Positions 1 to 9,286 of a DNA stretch of 64,000 nt are shown one piece after another. A program made the position numbers and the translations under genes. Origin of the DNA: Roseomonas sp. Lineage in GTDB: Bacteria; Pseudomonadota; Alphaproteobacteria; Acetobacterales; Acetobacteraceae. The notes below the pieces were generated by a model. It was not told the origin of the DNA. It did not search any database and was given only the letters and a program-made list of their open reading frames with translations. Within the stretch, counting starts at the first letter, position 1, and each line of letters starts with the position of its first letter. Location: the NCBI GenBank assembly GCA_020249505.1, contig JADCFN010000051.1, forward strand, positions 1-64,000, written 5' to 3'.

Positions 1-409
1 CCGCCCCGGCCGCGCAGGACATGACCCAGCGTAGGGGATCGCGCGGCCACCCCTTGTCAGCGGAAGAGCGCGCGAAGAACGCCACCAAATCGCGCGTGCG
101 GGCTAAGGGTGAGCATCCGCTACTGATCATCAAGCGGATTTTTGGTTTCACCCATGACCGCTATCGGGGCTTGATGAAGAACGGGACGCGCTTTGAGGTT
201 CTCTGTGCGCTTGCCAATCTTTACATGAAGCGGCGTGTTTTTATGCGATACTGTCGCGCCTGACGGGTGAATTGCGCCTGAAAGGGGTCAAGGCGCGCAT
301 TTATTCCCCAAAAATAGCACTGGAAACGATCAACAATGGCTGAAATCAGGCCGGGATCTCCGTGATCAGGAAAAACCAATATACTTGCGCAGTTGATCAG
401 AGGTTCCCT
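1..409 (+). mobile_element. 3' part of an IS5-family insertion sequence (left end outside window)
   Basis: The window opens inside a transposase reading frame that ends at 263, followed by about 145 bp of non-coding DNA. I place the right end near 408-409 because 393-408 reads TTGATCAGAGGTTCCC, whose complement GGGAACCTCTGATCAA resembles an IS terminal inverted repeat. The left end lies before base 1, so the inverted-repeat match and target duplication cannot be tested here. The membership rests on the transposase C-terminus; the exact boundary is inference. Confidence 0.5.
3..263 (+). CDS. IS5-family transposase, C-terminal fragment
   Basis: The frame is open from the window edge to TGA at 261-263 and encodes the last ~87 residues of a DDE transposase. 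The pattern KSRVRAKGEHPLLIIKRIFGF, then YRGLMKNG and CALANLYMKRR, is the typical end of IS5/IS1182-like transposases, including the conserved E and K/R of the final DDE helix region. An internal ATG at 21 is not the true start; the gene begins upstream of the window. Whether the full gene is intact cannot be judged. It would catalyse cut-and-paste movement of the element. Confidence 0.75.
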   Translation, partial: APAAQDMTQRRGSRGHPLSAEERAKNATKSRVRAKGEHPLLIIKRIFGFTHDRYRGLMKNGTRFEVLCALANLYMKRRVFMRYCRA

Positions 410-416
410 AAAATTG

Positions 417-983
417 ATGCGAGATGCCGCCGATATCGCTGATTTCATCGCGCATCATCCGCGCATGATGCGCTGCCTTGCGGTGCTCGCCGCGCATGGA
501 CCTGCGGATGCTTGGATTGGTGCGGGTTTTGTGCGCAATGCCCTATGGGATCATCTGTCCGGGCAGGATACGGAAGCCCTGCCGCCCGCTGATTTGGATG
601 TCGTGTTTCATGATCCGGTCAATGCAACTGCGGAACAGGATGCAGCGTTCGAGGCAGCGCTGCACATCGCCGCGCCCGACCTTCCATGGTCCGTGCGCAA
701 CCAGGCGCGCATGTATGAAAGAAACGGGCATCGCCCTTATCGCGATGTAGCCGATGCCTTGGCGCATTGGCCGGAAACCGCAACCGCCATCGCCGCGCGT
801 CTTGGGCCAAAGGGCGTTGAGATCCTCGCACCCTTTGGCGTTGAGGATGTGCTGGAGATGATTATTCGCCCGACACCAGCCTTTTACACCAAGCCAGAAA
901 TTCCGTTGGCGCGGCTTGAAGCGAAGGGATGGCGCACGCGCTGGCCAAGGCTGCGCTTGGTTGGGCTTGGCGATTCCCCTTGA
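417..983 (+). CDS. Nucleotidyltransferase family protein (DUF925/COG3575 type)
   Basis: A 188-residue protein resembling the COG3575 family of predicted nucleotidyltransferases. It has an N-terminal HHPRMMRCLAVLAAHG segment, the motif WIGAGFVRNALWD, then DLDVVFHD which carries paired acidic residues expected to bind metal, and a C-terminal region with RLGPKGVEILAPFGVEDVLEMIIRPTP pattern. The start is taken at ATG 417 because the frame continues upstream only into the presumed IS end (a TTG at 393 lies in the terminal repeat). The family usually begins close to this point, so the protein may be intact, but its native promoter has probably been replaced by the IS. The substrate is unknown. Confidence 0.8.
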   Translation: MRDAADIADFIAHHPRMMRCLAVLAAHGPADAWIGAGFVRNALWDHLSGQDTEALPPADLDVVFHDPVNATAEQDAAFEAALHIAAPDLPWSVRNQARMYERNGHRPYRDVADALAHWPETATAIAARLGPKGVEILAPFGVEDVLEMIIRPTPAFYTKPEIPLARLEAKGWRTRWPRLRLVGLGDSP

Positions 984-1748
984 CCACTCCACCCCCAAAG
1001 AGGTGGATCAGCGGCACAATGTTTAGCGTTGATCTCCCCTTGCGGTAATCTTGGTATTTGCGTGGTCCGCTAAGAGGGCCTCCGCCAACCCCGAATGAGA
1101 TCAGGCTTGCTTAAATCTCGGCGTAAATCTCGATGAGGTTACCATCAGGGTCACGGAAGAAAAGCGTTCGGTGGCCGAAGGAGTGGTTTGTTGGCGGCGA
1201 GATTATAGCTATGCTTCTTAGCGCCAACCACTCGGCGCAGCGGTCGACATCTGAGGGTGGAACGCGAAACGCAAGCTGGATGGACGCACTACCTTTCGGC
1301 GTTGCCGGCTCATAGGCTAGGCGCCTGGGGCGGGCAAGTACAAGGGTATTCGACCCCACGCGGTATTCGCGCCAATTCTCAGACAATTCTCGTACGAATA
1401 AGAATCCAAGTACGCCCTCATAAAATTGTCGCATAGCCTCCATATCTCGAACGAGAATGACGGTGTAATCAATGGCGCGGATGGATTGAAACGGAGACAT
1501 CACTTTTTCAATACCTGGGTTGAAGTATCGGTTGTGATCCATTTTTGCTTTGCGTTGCAAGCTCAATAGCCTGATTGTTGCAAATCGCGATGCTGATATT
1601 GCAGTATTTTCCTCGTCCATCTCATAAAATTGGAAGTCTATTGCCACTCTATTTCGTAAAATCTATGCGAATTCGGAACATTCTGGTGGGGGTTTTTGCC
1701 CGAGCCTGTCACTACCACCACCAACGCTTCCCCTTGACCACCCCACCC
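974..1748. repeat. 21-bp imperfect direct repeats bracketing the VOC gene
   Basis: Bases 974-994 and 1728-1748 are the same 21-mer with one mismatch (TTCCCCTTGACCAC, then T or C, then the last bases). The left copy contains the TGA stop of the nucleotidyltransferase gene. The 733-bp segment between them, with the VOC gene, has lower GC. This looks like a small insertion that duplicated the 3' end of the nucleotidyltransferase gene, with the original sequence leading straight into the RNase P RNA region. Confidence 0.6.
1111..1500 (-). CDS. VOC-family (glyoxalase/bleomycin-resistance fold) protein
   Basis: A 129-residue protein with two beta-alpha-beta-beta-beta modules typical of the vicinal oxygen chelate fold: IDYTVILVRDMEAMRQFYEGVLGF at the start and FFRDPDGNLIEIYAEI at the end. 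The usual first metal ligand (His in the first strand) is Tyr/Thr here and the second position is Gln, with only the C-terminal Glu retained, so metal-dependent catalysis is doubtful. ATG at 1500 gives the normal family length; the frame stays open upstream to 1647 with ATGs that would add an unrelated extension. The gene is visibly more AT-rich than its neighbours and sits between 21-bp direct repeats, which suggests acquisition. Confidence 0.75.
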   Translation of the reverse strand: MSPFQSIRAIDYTVILVRDMEAMRQFYEGVLGFLFVRELSENWREYRVGSNTLVLARPRRLAYEPATPKGSASIQLAFRVPPSDVDRCAEWLALRSIAIISPPTNHSFGHRTLFFRDPDGNLIEIYAEI

Positions 1749-1767
1749 GCCTAGCCCCAGATGCACC

Positions 1768-2177
1768 CAGCGTCAGACGGCCGGGCGGCCGCTGGTTCGT
1801 GAGGTAATCACGGGCTGGAGGAAAGTCCGGGCTCCACGGGAATAGGGTGCCGGTTAATGGCCGGCGGGGGCGACCTCAGGGAAAGTGCCACAGAAATCAA
1901 ACCGCCGCGGCGTGGTGACACCCCGCGGTAAGGGCGAAACGGTGCGGTAAGAGCGCACCGCGCCCCCAGCAATGGGGGTGGCAGGGTAAACCCCACCCGG
2001 AGCAAGGCCGAATAGGGGCGGACGGCGCGGCGCCGCAAAGCGCTGGCGCAGGGGCATTTCCGCCCTTCCGCCTGGGTTGGCCGCGCGAAGCCCGCAGTAA
2101 TGCGGGCTCCAGAGGAATGGCCGTCCATGCCCCGCAAGGGGCAAGACAGAACCCGGCTTACAGGCCGTCTGACGCTG
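1768..2177 (+). ncRNA. rnpB: RNase P RNA, bacterial type A
   Basis: Catalytic RNA that trims 5' leaders from precursor tRNAs. The closing helix P1 is explicit: CAGCGTCAGACGGCC at 1768-1782 pairs perfectly with GGCCGTCTGACGCTG at 2163-2177. Universal core elements follow in order: GAGGAAAGTCCGGGCTCC near 1819-1836, the GCCACAGAAAT segment near 1887, and AGACAGAACCCGGCTTACAG near 2144. The ~410-nt length is normal for alphaproteobacteria. The transcript ends just before a short T run at 2179-2182. ORFs overlapping it on either strand are spurious. Confidence 0.97.
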
Positions 2178-2317
2178 CTTTTCAGCCGCAACGCCATCGC
2201 AAAGCATCCGCCAGTGGCAAACCCCGGCGGAATTGCGAATTTATGAGTCAAATGCCTCCAGAAAGCCGTTTTTTGGCTTGTCGGCCCACACTCGCCCATG
2301 TTATCCCGCTTCATCCC

Positions 2318-2356
2318 ATGAAAAACCCCAATGCGCTCGGGGGGGCGAGCGGGGTT
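2318..2356. other. Hairpin in the rnpB-mraZ intergenic region
   Basis: AACCCC-AATG-CGCTCG and CGAGCG-GGGTT form a stem with a four-base bulge around a run of G. On the minus strand it is followed by TTTTT, so it could terminate a leftward transcript; on the plus strand no T run follows. The rest of 2178-2456 must contain the dcw promoter. Downstream of the hairpin, CGGG motifs repeat at short spacing (about 2367-2395), faintly like the tandem repeats bound by MraZ, but not convincing. Confidence 0.3.
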
Positions 2357-2456
2357 CACGCGGGATGGTCGGGCGAGCCGGCGGGGTCGGGGGGCCCCGT
2401 CGGCCGCTGAAAAGCCCGGTCTTTGGTAATGGCGCAAGGCAGGCGCGCGGGGGGCG

Positions 2457-2918
2457 ATGACCCAATTCCTGGGCACCCATATCGGCAAATTGGACCGCAA
2501 GGGGCGGATTTCCGTCCCTGCGCCCTTTCGTGCCGTGCTGGAACGCGGCGGCGCCGAGGATCTCGTGCTGCGCCCATCCCATCGCGCGCCCTGCATTGAA
2601 GCCTGGCCGATTGCCGCTTTTGAAGCGCTGGCCTCCGGCCTTGACCGGCTGGATGCCTTTTCCGATCAGGCGGATGATCTGGCCGCCGCGCTTTTCGCCG
2701 ATGCCCATCCCGCGCGCGCCGATAATGAAGGGCGCCTGGTGCTGCCCGAAGCGCTGATTGCCTATGCGGCGCTGACGGATGCCATTGCCTGTGTTGGCGT
2801 TGGGCGGATTTTCCAGATTTGGGAACCGGAAGCCGCGCGCCGGCGCACGGAAGAAGCGCGGCTGCGCGCACGCGAACGCGGCCTGACCCTGCCGGCAGCC
2901 TCGGGACGCGCGCCATGA
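2457..2918 (+). CDS. mraZ: Transcriptional regulator MraZ
   Basis: First gene of the division and cell-wall cluster, 153 residues, close to the family norm of about 145-155. MraZ is an AbrB-fold DNA-binding protein that forms ring oligomers and represses its own operon. The first repeat, [25 protein letters not shown], carries the DxKGRxxxPxxFR signature; the second half has a degenerate copy, [16 protein letters not shown]. The C-terminal tail is Arg/Ala-rich. The stop overlaps the rsmH start by ATGA. Start at ATG 2457 follows a G-rich stretch that can serve as ribosome-binding site. Confidence 0.95.
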   Translation: MTQFLGTHIGKLDRKGRISVPAPFRAVLERGGAEDLVLRPSHRAPCIEAWPIAAFEALASGLDRLDAFSDQADDLAAALFADAHPARADNEGRLVLPEALIAYAALTDAIACVGVGRIFQIWEPEAARRRTEEARLRARERGLTLPAASGRAP

Positions 2919-3862
2919 CCGCCGAAGGCCATGTGCCGGTGATGCTGGCGGAAGTGCTGGCAACGCTCGGCCCCCAGGATGGCGCAACCTATCTGGATGC
3001 CACTTTTGGTGGTGGCGGCTATGCCCGCGCCATTCTGGAAGCCGCCCCCGGCTGCACGGTTTTCGCGATAGACCGCGACCCGGATGCGATTGCGCGCGGT
3101 GCGGCGCTCGCACAAGCTTTCGCCGGTCGGCTGCATCTGATGGAAGGCCGCTTCGGCGATATGCTTTCGCTGCTGCGCGATCGTGGCATCACCGCGCTTG
3201 ATGGCGTGGTGATGGATCTTGGTGTTTCATCCTTCCAACTGGATCAGGCAGAGCGCGGCTTTTCCTTCCGTGCCGATGGCCCGCTTGATATGCGCATGGA
3301 AAAATCCGGCCCCAGCGCGGCAGAGCTGGTGAATAGCCTGCCGGAACGCGAGCTGGCCGATATCATTTTCCGCTTTGGTGAGGAACGTTTCGCGCGCCGC
3401 ATTGCGCGCGCCATTGTCGCACGCCGCGCGGAAGCGCCCTTCACCACCACCGCTGATCTGGCGGCACTCGTGCGCCGCGCTGTCCCGCGTGATCCTTCCG
3501 GCATTGATGGCGCAACCCGCAGCTTCCAGGCGTTGCGCATCGCCGTGAATGACGAATTGGGTGAAGTGGAACGCGGCATCGCGGCTGCCATGGAATTACT
3601 GGCGCCGGGCGGCCGGCTTGTTGTTGTCGCCTTCCATTCCTTGGAAGATCGCATCGTGAAGCAGGCCATGGCTGCCGCATCAGGCCGGGTGGGTGCTTCG
3701 CGCCATGACCCTGCGGCGCTGTTCGGTCGCGCCAAACCTGCCTTTCATTTGCTGACACAACGCGCAATGCGTCCACAGGATGCGGAATGCAGTGCAAATC
3801 CGCGCGCGCGTTCAGCGCGCCTGCGTGGCATTGAACGCCTGGCGCTGGAGCATGCCGCATGA
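2915..3862 (+). CDS. rsmH: 16S rRNA (cytosine(1402)-N(4))-methyltransferase
   Basis: RsmH (MraW), 315 residues, uses S-adenosylmethionine to N4-methylate C1402 in the ribosomal P site. The N-terminus [15 protein letters not shown] and the SAM-binding loop [15 protein letters not shown] are family hallmarks, followed by [29 protein letters not shown] and the C-terminal [13 protein letters not shown]. The start at 2915 is chosen because ATGA overlaps the mraZ stop and places the HxPVML motif at the N-terminus; a longer in-frame start inside mraZ is not credible. It is translationally coupled to ftsL downstream, again by ATGA. Confidence 0.97.
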   Translation: MTAEGHVPVMLAEVLATLGPQDGATYLDATFGGGGYARAILEAAPGCTVFAIDRDPDAIARGAALAQAFAGRLHLMEGRFGDMLSLLRDRGITALDGVVMDLGVSSFQLDQAERGFSFRADGPLDMRMEKSGPSAAELVNSLPERELADIIFRFGEERFARRIARAIVARRAEAPFTTTADLAALVRRAVPRDPSGIDGATRSFQALRIAVNDELGEVERGIAAAMELLAPGGRLVVVAFHSLEDRIVKQAMAAASGRVGASRHDPAALFGRAKPAFHLLTQRAMRPQDAECSANPRARSARLRGIERLALEHAA

Positions 3863-4530
3863 TCCGACCGCTTACCTTTGTCAGCCTGATCATCGCGGCC
3901 GGTGCGGGGTTGCATTTGTATCAGGTGAAGCACTCGGTCTCGATGCTTGATCGCGAATTGCGTGAAGTGAATCGCCAGACAGAAGTGGTGCGCGAACGCA
4001 CACAGATTTTGCGCGCCGAATGGGCGCTGTTGAACGAACCTGACCGGCTGCGGCAAGTGGCGCAGCGGCATTTGGCGTTGGAACCCATGGCGCCGGCACA
4101 ATTCATCCGGGATGCAGAGCTTGAACGCCGTCTGCCCGCGGCGCGGCCCTTTGCTGGTCCGCCATCGCTCTTCGGTCCGGTGGAAACCCCAGCGAAGCCG
4201 CCGGAAGCGTTGATGTTGCCAAGCCCGGTCGCGGCCGCCCCTGCGCCCTCAACGCCTGTCGCCACCCGGCCGGAACCGCCGCCGCGTCAGGCGCAGGCAG
4301 ATGCGCCGCCCCGATTGAGCGCGGCAGTGACCCCCCCGCCCGCGCCGCGCCCAGTGGCACCGCCACCCGCACCACCAAGGGTGACGCCCGCACTTCATGT
4401 CGCGCCCGCAGCACCGCCGCCGCCGGCGATGGTCGCCTCAGCGCTTGGCGGTGCCACTGGCGCGCTGCCGCCGCCTGTGCCCCTGCAACGCCCCGTACCG
4501 GTAGGAGCCCCGCAAGGGGCGATCCGTTGA
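3859..4530 (+). CDS. ftsL: Cell division protein FtsL with long Pro/Ala-rich tail
   Basis: A bitopic inner-membrane divisome protein that with FtsB and FtsQ activates FtsW-FtsI. Residues 4-22 form the single membrane helix ([20 protein letters not shown] region), followed by a coiled coil at about 25-60 ([26 protein letters not shown] pattern) and the typical [20 protein letters not shown] end of the FtsL domain. FtsL proteins normally stop at about 100-120 residues; here the frame continues to 223 residues with a low-complexity tail rich in Pro and Ala (about 90-223). Position between rsmH and ftsI supports the identity. Confidence 0.9.
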   Translation: MIRPLTFVSLIIAAGAGLHLYQVKHSVSMLDRELREVNRQTEVVRERTQILRAEWALLNEPDRLRQVAQRHLALEPMAPAQFIRDAELERRLPAARPFAGPPSLFGPVETPAKPPEALMLPSPVAAAPAPSTPVATRPEPPPRQAQADAPPRLSAAVTPPPAPRPVAPPPAPPRVTPALHVAPAAPPPPAMVASALGGATGALPPPVPLQRPVPVGAPQGAIR

Positions 4531-4546
4531 GTGAGTTGCGCCCAGC

Positions 4547-6460
4547 ATGAGCGAGGCCTCCCCCCCTAACCCGCGCCAGCCTTCGCCTGATGCGCCACCT
4601 GGCAATCGGCCGCGTGATGGTGCGGTAACGGAAAGCCAAAGCCGTGCCCTGGTGCGTGTGTCGCAGCCTGATCTGCTGCGCCACGCCCAGTTGGAAAAAT
4701 CGCGCGGTCGTCTGCTATTGGCGGCGTTCGGTTTCATGCTGCTGTTTGGCGCGGTCGCGGTGAAGCTATCGCTGGCAACAGTATTCGACCCGGCCGAGTC
4801 CAAGCGCGCGGCCATGCTGTCTCGGCCACCGGCACCGCCGGCGGAAACGCCGGTCTCTCGCGCAGCGGTGACGGATCGCAATGGTGAAGTGCTCGCGGTC
4901 TCCCTGCCCTTGACCGCGCTTTATGCCAATCCACGCCAGATTGATGATCCGACCGAAGCCGCTGATAAGCTCCGGCGCATTCTGCCGCAGCTTGATCGTG
5001 AAAGGCTGATTGCCCGCCTAACCGGCGAACGCCAATTCGCCTATATCGCCCGCGCGCTGACACCGCGTGAAATGCAGGCGGTCAATAATCTTGGCATTCC
5101 TGGCGTGTATTTTGAGGATGCGGAGCGTCGCTTCTTTCCACAGGGCCGCACCGCCGCGCATATCATCGGTGGCGTCGATGTGGACGGCAATGGCATTGCG
5201 GGGGTCGAGAAATATTTCGACGAAAGGCTACGTACACTTCGCCGTGAAACGCTCCGTCTTTCGTTGGATATCCGCGTGCAGTTGGCGTTGCGCGATGCGG
5301 TGCAGCACGCCATCACGGATTTTAACGGCATTGGCGGTGCTGGGGTCGTGATGGATGTGCATACGGGTGAAGTGCTCGCCATGGTGAGCCTGCCCGATTA
5401 TGACGCTAATGATGTTGGTGCTGCCACCGTTGATGAACGCTTCAATCGCGTGACGGTGGGAGTTTATGAGCCGGGGTCTACCTTCAAGCTGCTGACCGCC
5501 GCGATGGCGCTTGATTTAGGCACGGTTCAGACCTGGAGCGGTTATGACGCATCGCGGCCGATCCGCGTTGGTCGGCATGAAATCAATGACTATCGTGGCA
5601 AGAATCGCTGGCTCGCCGTGCCGGAAATCATGGCCTATTCGTCCAATCTTGCGTCCGCGCATATGGCCGCTGCGGTAGGGCCGGCGCGGCATCGTGAATT
5701 CATGCAACGCATGGGCATGACATCGCGGCTTAGTATCGAAATTCCCGAAACCGCGATGCCCCTGGTGCCGGGGCAGAAGACCTGGCGCGAATTGAACACC
5801 ATGACGATCGGCTTCGGCCATGGCATTTCCGTGACACCGTTACATGTGGCGACGGCGGGTGCCACCTTGGTGAATGGCGGCATTCTGCGCCAACCGACCA
5901 TTCTGGCGCAGCCACCGGGCGTTGAGCGCGAAGGGGTGCGCGTGATTGAACCGCGCACGTCGGAAACGCTCCGTCGGCTCATGCGGTTGGTGGTGACCGA
6001 TGGCTCCGGCAAGGGCGCTGAGGTGCCGGGCTATTTCGTTGGTGGCAAGACCGGCACAGCGCAAAAGACTGGGCCGCGCGGTGGTTATCTGGAGAACAAG
6101 CGTATCGCCGCCTTCATTGGCGCCTTCCCCATGCATGCGCCGCGCTATTCAATTTACGTGATGGTGGATGAACCAAAGCCCAATGCGCGCAGCCATGGTT
6201 TTGCGACGGCAGGTTGGGTGGCGGCACCTGCGGCGAATATGGTGATTGGCCGCATCGCGCCCATTCTTGGCATGTTGCCGGAACCCGCCACGCCCGAGAT
6301 TCAGCGCGCCATCGCCATGCCGATGAATGGTCGTGGTGTGCCAGGTGCGGCGCCGCCGCCCGCAACACCCACCGCCACTCGTCCGCCACAGCGCCAAACC
6401 ACCGAAACGCCGCCGCGCGCCCCTGTGACCCAGCGCGAGGCTGCTCTTGCGCCTCGGTGA
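4547..6460 (+). CDS. ftsI: Peptidoglycan D,D-transpeptidase FtsI (PBP3)
   Basis: Septal class B penicillin-binding protein, 637 residues, that crosslinks septal peptidoglycan with FtsW. A Pro-rich cytoplasmic N-terminus (1-50) precedes one membrane helix (53-73), the dimerisation/pedestal domain, and the transpeptidase domain with the three catalytic motifs S311-T-F-K314, S365-S-N367 and K501-T-G503. The C-terminus after about residue 565 is a Pro/Ala/Thr-rich tail. The 16-bp gap from ftsL is one of the few non-overlapping junctions in the cluster; the 3' end overlaps murE by 14 bp. Confidence 0.97.
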   Translation: MSEASPPNPRQPSPDAPPGNRPRDGAVTESQSRALVRVSQPDLLRHAQLEKSRGRLLLAAFGFMLLFGAVAVKLSLATVFDPAESKRAAMLSRPPAPPAETPVSRAAVTDRNGEVLAVSLPLTALYANPRQIDDPTEAADKLRRILPQLDRERLIARLTGERQFAYIARALTPREMQAVNNLGIPGVYFEDAERRFFPQGRTAAHIIGGVDVDGNGIAGVEKYFDERLRTLRRETLRLSLDIRVQLALRDAVQHAITDFNGIGGAGVVMDVHTGEVLAMVSLPDYDANDVGAATVDERFNRVTVGVYEPGSTFKLLTAAMALDLGTVQTWSGYDASRPIRVGRHEINDYRGKNRWLAVPEIMAYSSNLASAHMAAAVGPARHREFMQRMGMTSRLSIEIPETAMPLVPGQKTWRELNTMTIGFGHGISVTPLHVATAGATLVNGGILRQPTILAQPPGVEREGVRVIEPRTSETLRRLMRLVVTDGSGKGAEVPGYFVGGKTGTAQKTGPRGGYLENKRIAAFIGAFPMHAPRYSIYVMVDEPKPNARSHGFATAGWVAAPAANMVIGRIAPILGMLPEPATPEIQRAIAMPMNGRGVPGAAPPPATPTATRPPQRQTTETPPRAPVTQREAALAPR

Positions 6461-7907
6461 TCTCATGCGCGGCTGGGGTGGCGCTGGAGCTGATGCCGCG
6501 CTGGAAGTGACCGGCATCACGGCCGATAGCCGCGCCGTGCGTCCCGGTATGGTGTTTGCGGCTTTGCCCGGTGCGCGCGCTGATGGGCGCGGCTTCATAG
6601 CTGATGCGGTGGCACGCGGTGCTGCTGCCATTCTTGCCCCTGAAGGTACGGTCTGGCCCGCCGAAGCGCCGGTGCGCCCACTTGTTACCAGCCCTGATCC
6701 ACGCCGCGCCTTAGCGCTGATGGCAGCGGCATTTTATGGCGCGCAGCCGGAATGGGTGGTGGCCATTACAGGCACCAATGGCAAGACGAGCAGCGTGGAT
6801 TTCCTGCGTCAGATTTGGCGCGATGCTGGCCGCAAGGCTGCCTCACTCGGCACGCTGGGCTTGATTGCGGAGGGCGCGCCGCCAGGGCCATCACTGACCA
6901 CGCCTGATCCCGTGGCGCTGCATGAAAACCTTGCGCGCCTTGCGCGTGATGGTGTGGCGGCGCTGGCGATGGAAGCATCCTCGCACGGGATTGATCAGCG
7001 CCGGCTGGATGGTGTTGCGCTGGCGGCGGCGGGGTTCACCAATCTGACGCGCGATCATCTGGATTATCACGGCACCATGGCCGCCTATCGCGCGGCCAAG
7101 CTGCGGTTGTTTGATACGCTTTTGCCGGCGGGCGCGCCTGCCATCGCCATGGCCGATATGGAAGCGGAGACTCTCACTGCGCTGCGCGATATCGCTGCAC
7201 AGCGCCGGCTTGATCTGCGCCTAGTTGGCATGGGTGGTGATGCGCTGGCCTTGGAAGCGACGCGACCCTTGCCGGAAGGGCAGCATTTGAGTTTCTGCCT
7301 TGCGGGCGCGCGGCATGAAATGCTGCTGCCTTTGCCTGGGCGGTTTCAGGCCGACAATGCCCTACTGGCGCTGATGTTGGCACTGGCAACAGGCGTTGAC
7401 GAACACGCCACGCTCGCCGCCTTGGCGCGTTTGCAGGGTGTGCGCGGGCGTATGGAACGCGCTGCGGTGCTGCCGAATGGCGCCGCGATTTATGTGGATT
7501 ACGCGCATACGCCTGATGCGTTGACGCGGCTTTTGGCCGCGCTGCGCCCCCATGTCGCCGGGCGCTTGCATGTGTTGTTCGGTGCGGGAGGGGATCGCGA
7601 TCCCGGCAAACGTCCGTTGATGGGGCGTGCGGCGGCGGAAGCCGCGGATCGCGTGTGGATCACGGATGACAATCCACGCAGCGAAAACCCCGCGGCTATC
7701 CGCACCGCTGTCATGGCCGGTTGCCCCGAAGCGATTGATGCTGGCGCGCGCGAAGACGCCATTGCGAAGGCGATGGGCGCGCTCGGTCCCGGCGATGTGC
7801 TGGCGGTCGCCGGGAAGGGGCATGAAAGCGGCCAGGAAATCGCTGGCATTATGCATCCCTTCGATGATGTCGCGGTGGTGCGCAAGCTTGCGGGCTTGAT
7901 GCCATGA
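6447..7907 (+). CDS. murE: UDP-MurNAc-L-Ala-D-Glu:meso-diaminopimelate ligase
   Basis: Cytoplasmic Mur ligase, 486 residues, adding meso-diaminopimelate to the UDP-MurNAc dipeptide at the cost of ATP. The ATP loop GTNGKTS lies at 109-115, and the DNPR motif at 408-411 is the signature of ligases that select meso-Dap rather than lysine. The predicted start is TTG at 6447 inside the end of ftsI, giving the usual MurE N-terminus MRLGDLM; the next ATG (6465) would remove part of the first strand. MurF follows with an ATGA overlap. Confidence 0.96.
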   Translation: MRLGDLMRGWGGAGADAALEVTGITADSRAVRPGMVFAALPGARADGRGFIADAVARGAAAILAPEGTVWPAEAPVRPLVTSPDPRRALALMAAAFYGAQPEWVVAITGTNGKTSSVDFLRQIWRDAGRKAASLGTLGLIAEGAPPGPSLTTPDPVALHENLARLARDGVAALAMEASSHGIDQRRLDGVALAAAGFTNLTRDHLDYHGTMAAYRAAKLRLFDTLLPAGAPAIAMADMEAETLTALRDIAAQRRLDLRLVGMGGDALALEATRPLPEGQHLSFCLAGARHEMLLPLPGRFQADNALLALMLALATGVDEHATLAALARLQGVRGRMERAAVLPNGAAIYVDYAHTPDALTRLLAALRPHVAGRLHVLFGAGGDRDPGKRPLMGRAAAEAADRVWITDDNPRSENPAAIRTAVMAGCPEAIDAGAREDAIAKAMGALGPGDVLAVAGKGHESGQEIAGIMHPFDDVAVVRKLAGLMP

Positions 7908-9286
7908 CGCCGCTTTGGTCCAGCGCCGAATTGCGCGCGGCAACCAGTGGCGCACTGTCGGCTGACGTTGCCGTTAGCGGCGTTTCGATTGATAGCCGCA
8001 GCGTTACTGTGGGCGATATTTTCATCGCGCTGCGAGATCAGCGCGATGGGCATGAATTTGTTGTGGATGCGCTTGCCCGCGGTGCGGCGCTGGCCATGGT
8101 GGATCATACGCCGTCTGGGGCAGTGGATGCGGCGAAGCTGCTCAGCGTAGCCGATACGCTCGCGGGCCTCACGGCGCTGGGTGCGGCGGGGCGTGCGCGT
8201 GCCGTGGCGCGTGTGGTGGGTGTCACGGGTAGTGTCGGTAAGACCACCACCAAGGAAATGCTGCGTGTGGCATTGAGTGCTTTTGGCATAACCCACGCCT
8301 CCGCCGCGTCCCATAATAATCATTGGGGTGTGCCGCTGACACTGGCGCGGCTGCCGCGAGATGTCACCTTCGCCGTAATTGAAATGGGCATGAATAATCG
8401 TGGTGAAATCGCGCCACTCACACGTCTTGCCCGGCCTGATGTTGGTATCATCACCTCGATCGGTACGGCGCATATTGGCAATTTGGGCAGCCAGGCAGCC
8501 ATTGCGGCCGAGAAGGGCGACATCATTGTGGGTATCGCGCACGGAGGCACCGCGATTCTGCCCGCCGACAGCACTTTTTTACCCGAACTGATCACGCGCG
8601 CACGTGATGCGGGGCTGCATGTACTGACCCATGGCGAGGCTGCGGGCGCTGATGCCCGGCTGCTGGCTTATCAGCCATCACCCGAAGGCGGTGTTGCAAC
8701 AATCGCGCTTGGGGAAAACAGGCTTGAATTGCGCCTCGCGACGCCCGGCCGCCATGTTGCGCTAAATGCCTGCGCTGTGCTTGCGGCCGTCAAGGCGCTT
8801 GGTCTTGCGCCCGATGTTGCGGCACGCGCGCTTGGCGATTTCACCGCCGGTGCCGGCCGGGGCGCACTGCGCCGCATCAGCGTTCCCGGTGGTGAGGCCT
8901 TGCTGATTGATGATTCCTACAATGCCTCGGTCGCCTCCGTACGCGCTGGGCTGGCGGTACTGGCAGCGCAACCAGCGAAGCGCCGCGTTTTTGCCTTTGG
9001 CGATATGCTGGAATTGGGCGCGGAAGGCCCGGCGCAACATGCCGCCTTGGCAGCAGACGCACGAAAGACTTGTGATCTGGTCTTCTGCTGCGGCCCGCTT
9101 TCGATGCATTTGTTTCAAGCCCTGCCAGCGCAACAGCGTGGCGGGCATTTTCCGGATTCAACCAGTCTCGCTACTGCACTGCGTGATGCGCTCAAGCCTG
9201 GGGATGCGGTGCTGGTGAAGGGCTCGCTTGGCTCGCGCATGGGCGTGATCATCAAGGAATTGACGGCAGGAGAGCAAGTTTCGTGA
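7904..9286 (+). CDS. murF: UDP-MurNAc-tripeptide:D-alanyl-D-alanine ligase
   Basis: MurF, 460 residues, completes the UDP-MurNAc pentapeptide by adding D-Ala-D-Ala, the product of the ddl gene in the same cluster. The N-terminal domain has [19 protein letters not shown], the ATP loop is [12 protein letters not shown], and the segments [26 protein letters not shown] and [15 protein letters not shown] are MurF-specific. Starts with ATG overlapping the murE stop and ends overlapping the GTG of mraY. Confidence 0.97.
   Translation: MTPLWSSAELRAATSGALSADVAVSGVSIDSRSVTVGDIFIALRDQRDGHEFVVDALARGAALAMVDHTPSGAVDAAKLLSVADTLAGLTALGAAGRARAVARVVGVTGSVGKTTTKEMLRVALSAFGITHASAASHNNHWGVPLTLARLPRDVTFAVIEMGMNNRGEIAPLTRLARPDVGIITSIGTAHIGNLGSQAAIAAEKGDIIVGIAHGGTAILPADSTFLPELITRARDAGLHVLTHGEAAGADARLLAYQPSPEGGVATIALGENRLELRLATPGRHVALNACAVLAAVKALGLAPDVAARALGDFTAGAGRGALRRISVPGGEALLIDDSYNASVASVRAGLAVLAAQPAKRRVFAFGDMLELGAEGPAQHAALAADARKTCDLVFCCGPLSMHLFQALPAQQRGGHFPDSTSLATALRDALKPGDAVLVKGSLGSRMGVIIKELTAGEQVS

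Noticed and set aside
2356-2456. MraZ-box like repeats upstream of mraZ
   Set aside because: CGGG motifs are spaced irregularly and the region is very G-rich, so the match to TGGG-N5 repeats is not convincing.
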